Assembly: GCA_947455255.1 (NCBI GenBank)
Contig: CANGOA010000008.1
Span: 1-40,309 of the forward strand
DNA from: Flavobacteriia bacterium
GTDB taxonomy: Bacteria > Bacteroidota > Bacteroidia > Flavobacteriales_D > Crocinitomicaceae
Direction: 5' to 3'
Length of the DNA: 40,309 nt
Shown: one piece after another, positions 33,688 through 40,309 of the stretch
Layout of the letters: each line of letters starts with the position of its first letter
Numbering within the stretch: the first letter of the stretch is position 1
The notes under the pieces: generated by a model
Databases searched by the model: none
Told to the model about the DNA's origin: nothing
Seen by the model: the letters and a program-made list of their open reading frames with translations, nothing else
Translations under genes and position numbers: made by a program

Positions 33688-33735
33688 TTTTATAATTGTA
33701 GGGATGTAGCATGCTATATCCCTACAATTATAAAA
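33688..33735. repeat. REP-like palindrome, copy 3
   Basis: Two 23-base arms (33688-33710 and 33713-33735) pair with a single G-T mismatch around AT. The core GTAG...CTAC is 33698-33725, exactly 28 bases (left half GTAGGGATGTAGCA). It lies between the SDR gene and convergent rodA. Confidence 0.83.
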
Positions 33736-33747
33736 CATCCCTACAAT
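33735..33747. repeat. Right-arm copy of palindrome 3
   Basis: ACATCCCTACAAT repeats the right-arm segment at 33716-33728 with one base changed, 19 bases further on. It matches the exact complement of the left arm, where the neighbouring right arm has T, so it may preserve the older form. Confidence 0.55.
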
Positions 33748-33761
33748 ACTACAATACAAAA

Positions 33762-35159
33762 TCAACCCAACACATCACCGCGTTGACTGTCTAATTTTAA
33801 CAAGACAAACATCATTACGCTAAAAGACATCATCGAAGATCCACCGTAACTAAAAAATGGCAAAGGAATACCTATCACTGGTGCAAAACCAATGTCCATC
33901 CCAATGTTTACAGCAAAGTGATAAAACAAGATCATCGCAACACAATAGGCATACACCCGATTAAATCGCGACTTCTGTCTTTCTGCAATTTGTACAATGC
34001 GAAATAACATAAACATAAATAGGCAAATCAACACTAAACTCCCAAAGAATCCCCATTCTTCTGCTAATGGACAAAAGATAAAATCTGTTTCTGACTCTGG
34101 AACGTGATTGGATTCTACACTTGCTACACTCGCATTTCCATATCCTTTTCCGAAAAATCCTCCAGAACCTACTGCAGCCATTGCGCGATTACGGTTGTAA
34201 TCTTCCCCGTCAGGGTCTTCACGTAAACCTAAAAACAATTCGATACGGTCTTTTTGGTGCTTTTTTAAACCTTGAAACCCAAAGTTTACAATAGATGAAA
34301 TTAGAGAACACAAAAAGAAACCAATTACTACAATCATGGTGATTCGATTTCGCTCGCGCTTAGAAGCAAAAAATCGAAGAATTAAGTAGGTTGCTACTCC
34401 CATAAATAATAATGCTCCTATGACACCATAAAATCCAGGTATATCAACCCCAGGAAATAAAAAGAAATGAATGGTATTATTACTCATTAATAACGTTATA
34501 ATCGATAAGAATACTACAACGAATAAGATAGGAATAAAGTGAGAACCCACCCATGTACTTTTAAATCGAACTCCTGGTATTAAATTGACTAAATGTAATA
34601 CGATTGGATCGTAGGTAATTCCTTCACGATACATTACAAATAGAAATCCTGTAAATACAACAAATGTTCCTGCGTCTGGTTGTAATAAGATTAATGCCAT
34701 TGGGAAAAGTAGAATAATGTTTGCTACAATTACAGTATTGACATTTTGTTGTTTTACATTTATGCTATTCACATAGCTTGCCAAAGCGATAGCTGTTCCA
34801 ATTTTGGCAAATTCTGCAGGTTGGATACCTAACGAACCTATACCCAGCCAGGCATGTGCACCGTTAACACTGGGCATAAAGAGTACGATAACCAAGAGTA
34901 CCAAACAAAACAAATAGATTGGTATCGCAAATTTTCGATAGATACTTGCATCGATTAGAAAGACCATTAGTCCCAAGAACATTGAGATTCCAACCCACAT
35001 AATTTGTTTTCCATATTTTTGTGAAAAATCAAATAAATCAGGGTGTTTTGGATTGAAAGCAGCTGAATACACATTTGCAACACCCATAAATACCATGACA
35101 AGGAATACTATTGCTAGTCCCCAATCAATGTTTCCTATTATCGATTCGTCTCTTTTCAT
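33762..35159 (-). CDS. rodA: Peptidoglycan glycosyltransferase RodA
   Basis: A 465-residue polytopic inner-membrane protein of the SEDS family, the glycan polymerase of the elongasome that pairs with PBP2. Family marks: an N-terminal membrane block opening DWGLAIVFLVMVFMGVANVYSA, the central AHAWLGIGSLGIQPAEFAKIGTAIALA motif, VLLPD-like ILLQPDAGT near 160, the SETDFIFCPLAEEWGF stretch and the C-terminal GIPLPFFSYGGSSMMS motif. The length exceeds the roughly 370 residues of the E. coli protein; the extra residues fall mainly around the middle loops and helices (about 200-290). The gene starts one base before the end of mrdA, so translation is probably coupled. It is the last gene of the cell-shape cluster. 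Confidence 0.95.
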   Translation of the reverse strand: MKRDESIIGNIDWGLAIVFLVMVFMGVANVYSAAFNPKHPDLFDFSQKYGKQIMWVGISMFLGLMVFLIDASIYRKFAIPIYLFCLVLLVIVLFMPSVNGAHAWLGIGSLGIQPAEFAKIGTAIALASYVNSINVKQQNVNTVIVANIILLFPMALILLQPDAGTFVVFTGFLFVMYREGITYDPIVLHLVNLIPGVRFKSTWVGSHFIPILFVVVFLSIITLLMSNNTIHFFLFPGVDIPGFYGVIGALLFMGVATYLILRFFASKRERNRITMIVVIGFFLCSLISSIVNFGFQGLKKHQKDRIELFLGLREDPDGEDYNRNRAMAAVGSGGFFGKGYGNASVASVESNHVPESETDFIFCPLAEEWGFFGSLVLICLFMFMLFRIVQIAERQKSRFNRVYAYCVAMILFYHFAVNIGMDIGFAPVIGIPLPFFSYGGSSMMSFSVMMFVLLKLDSQRGDVLG

Positions 35160-37013
35160 CTAATCTAAATCCGATTCCAAAATGTGTTTTTCTTTTTCTT
35201 TATCGGTAATTTTTTTCTTTAAGTATTTTTCCATCATTAAATTTGCAATAGGTGCTGCCCAAGTACCTCCAAAACCTGCATTCTCTATAAAGACTGCTAT
35301 TGCGATTTTAGGTTTGTACATTGGAGCAAACGCAATGAACACTGAGTGGTCTTCTCCTTGTGGATTTTGAACGGTTCCTGTTTTACCACATACTACAATA
35401 TCTTTAATGCGTGCTTGTGAACCTGTTCCGCCTTTTTCATTGACTACCATTCTCATCCCTTCTATAACTGGATCAAAATGTTCACGGTTAATCATGGTAT
35501 AATGTTTCTTGCGATAGATTGGCAAAGGTCCTTTACTACCTACTGACTTTACAAAGTGGGGAGTAATAAACCACCCTCTGTTTGCTAAAATTGCTGCTAG
35601 ATTTGCAAGTTGTAAAGGCGTTGCTTTTACTTCCCCTTGACCAATAGAATTTGATCGAATTGTACTAAATGCCCATGCATTATGTCCATACCATTTGTCG
35701 TAATAAGCTGGATCTGGAATCAATCCCGGACGTATTCCCGTAATATCTGTTTCTAATTTTACACCAAAACCAAAGCTTTTCATGTATTTGGTCCATTTTG
35801 CTAATCCAATAGGCGCGTCTTCAGTAACTTTTTTACGTTTTCCTTGTTGTATTATTTTCTTTACTGTGTAATAGAAATAAGGGTTACATGAGTATTGTAC
35901 CGCTTCAGCAACATTGCGAGCGTTTGGGTGGTTATGACAACCAACCATACTTTTTGTACACGGGAAACCAGTTCCTGGTCGAATTACACCTTCTTGTAAA
36001 GCAGTTAAAGCTTGAATTAATTTAAAAGTAGAACCAGGAGGATATTCTGCAGAAAGTGGTCGAGGGTATAATGGTTTTGCAGGATCATTAATCAAACGTG
36101 AATAATTTTTGGAAATGCTTCTTTTTCCAACAAATAAATTTGGATCAAATGTTGGCGCAGATACTAGAGCCAATACTTCACCTGTATTTGGTTCAATTGC
36201 TACGATACAACCACGTTTGTTTCGCATCAATTTTTCACCATATGCCTGTAATACAATATCTACGCCAAGATGTAGGGCAGGACCTTGTTTAGCAATGGTA
36301 TCATATTTCCCATTGGCATATGGTTCAATAGCGTTGTTTAGTGCCGATGTCACAATGTAGTGAATTCCTTTTACTCCACGTAATTCTGCTTCATAAAAGC
36401 GTTCTAGTCCAGCTCTTCCGATATTATCACCAGCACGATAAAAACGATCTTCTTTAACTTCGTCACCATTCACTTCAGAAAGATATCCCAAGATATTTGC
36501 AGCATTCGCATATGGATAACTTCGCATACTTGTAATTTCTTCATAGAATCCCGGAAAATTCTGTAAATATGGAGCAATGTTTGCCATCTCCTCCATCGAC
36601 ATTTCTTTTACGAAAGGATAGGAACGAATTTTTTGGTAATTTGAAGTAGTTTTCCCTGTATGCGGATTTTTGTATCTTCCTTCTCCTAATTTTATTTCCC
36701 AAAATCGACTTTTTACTTTTATAGGTGTCCAGCCTATCAATTTAGCAAACGCATTCGTATCAAACTTTTCCTTCATGTCTGCTTCACGCATCATTAAGTT
36801 GAAATACGTTTTATTCGCTACAATTTTTTTACCTCTTCGGTCGAAAAACACACCACGTGGTGGAGTAATTTGTTGTCTTTTTTCTGCAATTTCTTGCGCG
36901 CGTAATGTCCAACTATCATCAATCACCTGCATGTAAAACAAACGGACTGCATAAATGGATCCAACTAACAAAAAAAATACAATGATTACATATCTTCGAG
37001 CGTCCGTATTCAT
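35160..37013 (-). CDS. mrdA: Penicillin-binding protein 2
   Basis: A 617-residue peptidoglycan transpeptidase with one N-terminal membrane anchor (residues about 9-27), acting in the periplasm with RodA. The N-terminal dimerisation part contains RAQEIAEKRQQITPPRGVFFDRRGK. The penicillin-binding active site is complete: Ser328-Thr-Phe-Lys331, Ser375-Cys-Asn377 and Lys544-Thr-Gly546 (CGKTGTVQNP). PBP2-type marks are the EYPPGSTFK context and the final FIAFAPMYKPKIAIAVFIENAG segment. The gene overlaps mreD by 4 bases at its start and abuts rodA at its end. Length is near the usual 600-630 residues. The C-terminal tail is very charged (KKKITDKEKEKHILESDLD). Confidence 0.96.
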   Translation of the reverse strand: MNTDARRYVIIVFFLLVGSIYAVRLFYMQVIDDSWTLRAQEIAEKRQQITPPRGVFFDRRGKKIVANKTYFNLMMREADMKEKFDTNAFAKLIGWTPIKVKSRFWEIKLGEGRYKNPHTGKTTSNYQKIRSYPFVKEMSMEEMANIAPYLQNFPGFYEEITSMRSYPYANAANILGYLSEVNGDEVKEDRFYRAGDNIGRAGLERFYEAELRGVKGIHYIVTSALNNAIEPYANGKYDTIAKQGPALHLGVDIVLQAYGEKLMRNKRGCIVAIEPNTGEVLALVSAPTFDPNLFVGKRSISKNYSRLINDPAKPLYPRPLSAEYPPGSTFKLIQALTALQEGVIRPGTGFPCTKSMVGCHNHPNARNVAEAVQYSCNPYFYYTVKKIIQQGKRKKVTEDAPIGLAKWTKYMKSFGFGVKLETDITGIRPGLIPDPAYYDKWYGHNAWAFSTIRSNSIGQGEVKATPLQLANLAAILANRGWFITPHFVKSVGSKGPLPIYRKKHYTMINREHFDPVIEGMRMVVNEKGGTGSQARIKDIVVCGKTGTVQNPQGEDHSVFIAFAPMYKPKIAIAVFIENAGFGGTWAAPIANLMMEKYLKKKITDKEKEKHILESDLD

Positions 37014-37525
37014 CGTTTAATAGGCTTTTTGAAGAATAAAAATTGAAGTAAAACACAAAGAAGAAGCGAAAGAGGAACTCCTAGTACGGTCTTTAAAACT
37101 ACATACCAAAATTCACTCCATTTAAATTGCTCAATGAAGAAAAACCACATAGTGTGTGCCAATAAAAACGTTCCAAATACATAGCCAAACCAAGCATAAC
37201 CCATGGAATAAATGGTTAATTCTGTTCCTGGATCAAAACCATCTCTTGGTTCAAATAATTTGATTAAATATGGTCGACCATAAGCAATAATTAATGCTGA
37301 AGACGCATGAAGTCCGTAAGTGTTTGAAAATAAGTCAATCCCAAAACCTAATCCGAATGAAACCAACATCAATAGAAATACATTCATTTCTAATGGTAAC
37401 AAGAAAATGTATAATGGATAAACCATTAATTGTATTCCTAATCCTATTTCTAATTGATTAAAAATAAAAGCCTGTGCTATTAAAAACAACACAAAACGTA
37501 TGCTATGTTTTATAATATCTATCAT
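37010..37525 (-). CDS. mreD: Rod-shape-determining protein MreD
   Basis: A 171-residue inner-membrane protein with about five hydrophobic segments, the usual form of MreD. It starts MIDIIKHSIRFVLFLIAQAFIFNQLEIGLGIQLMVYPL, with a polar PLEMN turn and the GFGIDLFSNTYGLHASSALIIAY block conserved in the family. It scaffolds MreB-MreC-PBP2 assembly. The gene overlaps mreC and mrdA by 4 bases at each end (ATGA-type overlaps), a strong sign of coupled translation. Sequence identity across phyla is low for this family, so position in the cluster adds much to the call. Confidence 0.9.
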   Translation of the reverse strand: MIDIIKHSIRFVLFLIAQAFIFNQLEIGLGIQLMVYPLYIFLLPLEMNVFLLMLVSFGLGFGIDLFSNTYGLHASSALIIAYGRPYLIKLFEPRDGFDPGTELTIYSMGYAWFGYVFGTFLLAHTMWFFFIEQFKWSEFWYVVLKTVLGVPLSLLLCVLLQFLFFKKPIKR

Positions 37526-38373
37526 AGACCTTCTGGTTCTTCGATGTCATCAGGTATGCTTGACTCGATCTTTTTTTGTTCGTTTAAAAGTAAATTTTTG
37601 ATGACATATACATTTTGTAATTTTCTGTAATCTTCAGAATAATAAATAGATACATCCCATAATGGTTTACCTTCCACCATTTTAAAATCTTTAATCTTTC
37701 CAACTGTTAGACCTCTAGGGAAAATTCCAGATCCTCCTCGCGTAACAATTTTAGACCATTTCTTTACTGGTAAGTCGTTCGAAATACTTGCAATCGAACC
37801 AATTTTAGCATTCATTCCATTCCATTTGAGAAGTCCTGGAATTCCTGTTGATTCTACCATTACGTCAATATTGATGTCTTCTGTAAGTACAGATTTTACA
37901 ACGGAGTAATGTTCACTTACATTATGAATAATACCAACAATTCCATTCGGTGAAAACACACCCATTCCACGTTTAATTCCTCGACGCCAACCACTGTTTA
38001 AGGTAAAATAGTTATTGCGTTTATTAACCGTTGAATTTATTACAACTGCTGGAATGTATTCGTACTGTTGATCATTAAGAGTATCATTTATCAACACCGA
38101 ATGCTGATCGATACGTACAAAACTATTTGCTAATCGTTTGCGAAGTAAAGTATTTTCGTATTGTAACTTTCTGTTATTGAATGCTAATTGAAAATGTTTC
38201 GTAATATCATTGTGGTATTCCAACATCTGACCTGAAACAGCTGAAGCAGTTGTCAAGTACTGTGATCTAGGATATGCTAAATAATTAAAATACGTGGTTA
38301 ATGCTATCCCTTGCAAGAATGCGAAGAACAAGAAAATACGAAAACGTCTAAAAAACGCAATTAGGTTACGCAT
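37522..38373 (-). CDS. mreC: Rod-shape-determining protein MreC
   Basis: A 283-residue protein with an N-terminal membrane anchor (residues about 9-32) and a periplasmic body. A coiled-coil stretch (about 58-85; NRKLQYENTLLRKRLANSF) is followed by two beta-barrel-like domains with the conserved NYFTLNSGWRRGIKRGMGVFSPNGIVGII block and KILTRGGSGIFPRGLTVGKI-like stretch. MreC links MreB to PBP2 outside the membrane. It overlaps mreD by 4 bases and starts 40 bases after the mreB stop, with a hairpin in between. Confidence 0.93.
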   Translation of the reverse strand: MRNLIAFFRRFRIFLFFAFLQGIALTTYFNYLAYPRSQYLTTASAVSGQMLEYHNDITKHFQLAFNNRKLQYENTLLRKRLANSFVRIDQHSVLINDTLNDQQYEYIPAVVINSTVNKRNNYFTLNSGWRRGIKRGMGVFSPNGIVGIIHNVSEHYSVVKSVLTEDINIDVMVESTGIPGLLKWNGMNAKIGSIASISNDLPVKKWSKIVTRGGSGIFPRGLTVGKIKDFKMVEGKPLWDVSIYYSEDYRKLQNVYVIKNLLLNEQKKIESSIPDDIEEPEGL

Positions 38374-38389
38374 AGTATAGCAAAAACAT

Positions 38390-38409
38390 AAAGTCCCTTG
38401 CGGGACTTT
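38390..38409 (-). terminator. Hairpin in the mreB-mreC gap
   Basis: AAAGTCCC (38390-38397) pairs with GGGACTTT (38402-38409) around TTGC, an 8-bp perfect stem 4 bases past the mreB stop codon. The T-run after it on the minus strand is interrupted (ACTTTATGTTTTT), so it probably stops only part of transcription or protects the mreB message. Confidence 0.6.
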
Positions 38410-38412
38410 TCA

Positions 38413-39438
38413 TTAATCTTTAATTAAGAATTGGAATCTGTCAATATTTTTCAAAGCGATACTTGTTCCACGCGCTACAGCTCTCAGTGGATCTTCAGCG
38501 ATGTGAACAGGAAGTTTCGTTTTTTGAGAAATACGTTTGTCCAAACCACGAAGCATGGAACCTCCACCTGCTAAATAGATACCAGTTTTGTAGATATCTG
38601 CAGAAAGTTCTGGCGGAGTCATTTCCAATGCACTTAATATCGCTTCTTCAATTTTTGAAATTGTTTTATCTAAAGCGTGTGCTACTTCTGTATAAGAAAC
38701 GATAATTTCTTTTGGAATACCTGTCATCAAATCACGACCACGAACTGCGAAGTCTGCAGGTGGATTTTCCAATTCTGGAATAGCAGCACCAACTTCGATT
38801 TTCAATAGTTCAGCCGTACGCTCACCGATTAAGATATTGTGTTGACGACGCATGTATTCTTCTATGTCTTGTGTGAAATCATCTCCCGCTACACGAATAG
38901 ATTTATCACAAACGATACCTCCTAATGCAATTACGGCAATTTCAGAAGTACCACCACCTATATCGATGATCATATTTCCCATCGGTTCTTCTACGTCGAT
39001 ACCAATACCAATTGCAGCAGCCATTGGCTCGTGAATCAAGTAAACTTCTTTTGCTCCTGCGTGCTCACAAGAGTCACGTACCGCACGTTTTTCTACTTCT
39101 GTAATACCAGAAGGGATACAAACCACCATACGTAACGTTGGTGTGAAAAAGCTTTTACCAATGTTGATCATTTTGATCATACCACGTATCATTGCTTCTG
39201 CACTTTGGAAATCTGCGATTACACCATCTTTCAATGGACGAACCGTTTCAATCAATTTGTGCGTCTTACCATGCATTTGTTGTGCACGTTTTCCAATCGC
39301 AACAATATTTCCTGACTGAATGTCTTTAGCCACGATAGAAGGCTCATCCACTACCACTTTATCATTCATGATAATCAATGTGTTAGCCGTACCTAAGTCG
39401 ATTGCTATTTCTTGTGTTAAAAAACTAAATAATCCCAT
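38413..39438 (-). CDS. mreB: Rod-shape-determining actin-like protein MreB
   Basis: A 341-residue actin-fold ATPase that forms membrane-bound filaments guiding cell-wall synthesis. ATP-site motifs are DLGTANTLI (phosphate 1, residues about 15-23), IDIGGGTSEIAVI (phosphate 2) and the AGGGSMLRGLDKRI adenosine block. It opens with the amphipathic MGLFSFLTQEI, which attaches MreB to the membrane in other species. It is the first of the shape genes after purH, 90 bases from the purH stop. The TAGTTTGC stretch in that gap is one base short of a -7 box, so the promoter is uncertain. Being first and followed by a hairpin, it is probably made in excess over MreCD. Confidence 0.97.
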   Translation of the reverse strand: MGLFSFLTQEIAIDLGTANTLIIMNDKVVVDEPSIVAKDIQSGNIVAIGKRAQQMHGKTHKLIETVRPLKDGVIADFQSAEAMIRGMIKMINIGKSFFTPTLRMVVCIPSGITEVEKRAVRDSCEHAGAKEVYLIHEPMAAAIGIGIDVEEPMGNMIIDIGGGTSEIAVIALGGIVCDKSIRVAGDDFTQDIEEYMRRQHNILIGERTAELLKIEVGAAIPELENPPADFAVRGRDLMTGIPKEIIVSYTEVAHALDKTISKIEEAILSALEMTPPELSADIYKTGIYLAGGGSMLRGLDKRISQKTKLPVHIAEDPLRAVARGTSIALKNIDRFQFLIKD

Positions 39439-39528
39439 TTTTGTGTATGCTTCTACTCCTAGAAGACTTTTTTAATGCTGTTATATCGCAAAATCACAAA
39501 TTTTGTTTCACTTTTCGCAAACTATTTT

Positions 39529-40309
39529 TTAGTGCTTGAAGTGTCTGTTACCAGTCATTACCATTGCCATGCCATTTGCATCGCAGTAGTTTACGGATAA
39601 ATCATCTTTGATAGAACCTCCCGGTTGTACCACTGCAGTAATTCCTTCGTTGTGTGCAATTTCTACACAGTCAGGGAAAGGGAAAAATGCATCCGATGCC
39701 ATTACGGCACCTTTTAAGTCAAAGTTGAATGCTTTTGCTTTGGTAATTGCTTGTACCAAGGCATCCACACGTGATGTTTGACCTGTTCCACTTGCTAATA
39801 GTTGGTTGTTTTTAGCAAGAATAATTGTATTTGATTTTGTATGTTTTACTAATTTGTTTGCAAAGACCATATCTTCCATTTCTTGTGCAGTTGGAGCAAC
39901 TTTCGTTACTGTTCTAAAATCTGCTACTGTTTCCGTTAATAAGTCTTTATCTTGTTCTAATACGCCATTCAAAATTGTACGGAATTGCTTTGTTGGTAGT
40001 TGTACAAATTTTTGTTGAAGGATCACACGATTTTTCTTTGATTTCAACAATTCTAATGCTTCCGCTTGGAAACCAGGAGCAATTACAACTTCACAGAAAA
40101 GTTCGTTGATCAACGTTGCAGTTTCTAAATCTAATTCTGTGTTAGAAATTAAAATTCCGCCAAACGCAGAAACAGGATCTGCAGCCAAGGCTACTTCGTA
40201 TGCTTCTTTGATTGTATTTCTTGTCGCAACCCCACACGCATTATTATGTTTCAATATCGCAAAGGTTGGTCCGTCTGCCTTGAATTCATTCAATAACAAA
40301 ACAGCTGCA
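39529..40309 (-). CDS. purH: PurH, 3' part (AICAR transformylase domain)
   Basis: The last 260 or so residues of the bifunctional purine enzyme; the frame stays open to the window edge, where it reads Ala-Ala-Val-Leu-Leu-Leu-Asn-Glu-Phe before the visible LKHNNACGVA, so no start lies inside. This part is the AICAR formyltransferase domain, which uses 10-formyl-THF. Motifs: LKHNNACGVA with the catalytic Lys-His pair, AADPVSAFGGI, GTGQTSRVDA, AVMASDAFFPFPDCVEIA, VQPGGSIKDD and the ending MTGNRHFKH, which is the normal C-terminus of PurH. The N-terminal IMP cyclohydrolase domain is beyond the edge. Upstream of the mre cluster is its common position in Bacteroidota. Confidence 0.96.
   Translation of the reverse strand, partial: AAVLLLNEFKADGPTFAILKHNNACGVATRNTIKEAYEVALAADPVSAFGGILISNTELDLETATLINELFCEVVIAPGFQAEALELLKSKKNRVILQQKFVQLPTKQFRTILNGVLEQDKDLLTETVADFRTVTKVAPTAQEMEDMVFANKLVKHTKSNTIILAKNNQLLASGTGQTSRVDALVQAITKAKAFNFDLKGAVMASDAFFPFPDCVEIAHNEGITAVVQPGGSIKDDLSVNYCDANGMAMVMTGNRHFKH

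Overview
The window is AT-rich chromosomal DNA from a member of Bacteroidota, most likely Flavobacteriia (Flavobacteriales). The reasons are: a full-length SprA, the type IX secretion (T9SS) outer-membrane translocon; two proteins ending in a T9SS type A sorting domain; many transcription units preceded by the Bacteroidota promoter TTG-N17-23-TANNTTTG; little sign of Shine-Dalgarno sequences; and the cell-shape cluster order purH-mreB-mreC-mreD-mrdA-rodA. No rRNA, tRNA, CRISPR array, phage or insertion sequence was seen. No gap between genes exceeds 300 bases.

Layout. 1-1807 (-): a secreted protein cut by the window edge and a DUF3754/TMEM143-like membrane protein. 1956-4499 (+): a T9SS-exported leucine-rich-repeat protein. 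4547-6386: a divergent Lrp/AsnC regulator and a Cys/Met-metabolism PLP enzyme. 6436-8312 (-): a secreted MORN/YwqK-like repeat protein and SDR-type L-threonine 3-dehydrogenase. 8504-9136 (+): a 2-Cys peroxiredoxin. 9275-11686 (+): CvpA-like protein, a small exported protein and aspartate kinase. 11772-16815 (-): recA, bcp and a 1112-residue VIT/vWA/DUF2135 surface or periplasmic protein. 16952-27580 (+): a stand-alone T9SS sorting-domain protein, then maeB-ruvA-sprA. 27639-29137 (-): metF and an unknown exported protein. 29289-31361 (+): yicC-gmk-nadD. 31420-32667 (-): a lipoprotein. 32890-33678 (+): a non-canonical SDR. 33762-40309 (-): rodA-mrdA-mreD-mreC-mreB and the 3' part of purH.

How it fits together. 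The main themes are the cell surface (SprA plus two predicted substrates or substrate-like proteins), the elongasome (MreBCD, PBP2, RodA; tightly overlapping genes), peroxide defence (two peroxiredoxins) and amino-acid/one-carbon metabolism (aspartate kinase, threonine dehydrogenase, PLP lyase/synthase, MetF, PurH).

The most notable non-genic signal is a family of three GTAG...CTAC palindromes. Each has a core of exactly 28 bp with compensatory changes between arms, and each lies between convergent genes (11685-11724, 27592-27637, 33688-33735). They look like REP-type elements. The other three convergent junctions hold ordinary hairpin terminators, so all six convergent junctions carry a strong hairpin. 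Other points worth checking are a TonB-plug-like segment inside the VIT/vWA protein, an SDR whose catalytic Tyr and Lys are Ser and Arg, and the TTG start of sprA, which lies in phase with ruvA one codon after its stop. I did not find a clearly new defence or mobile system; most of the window is core genome.
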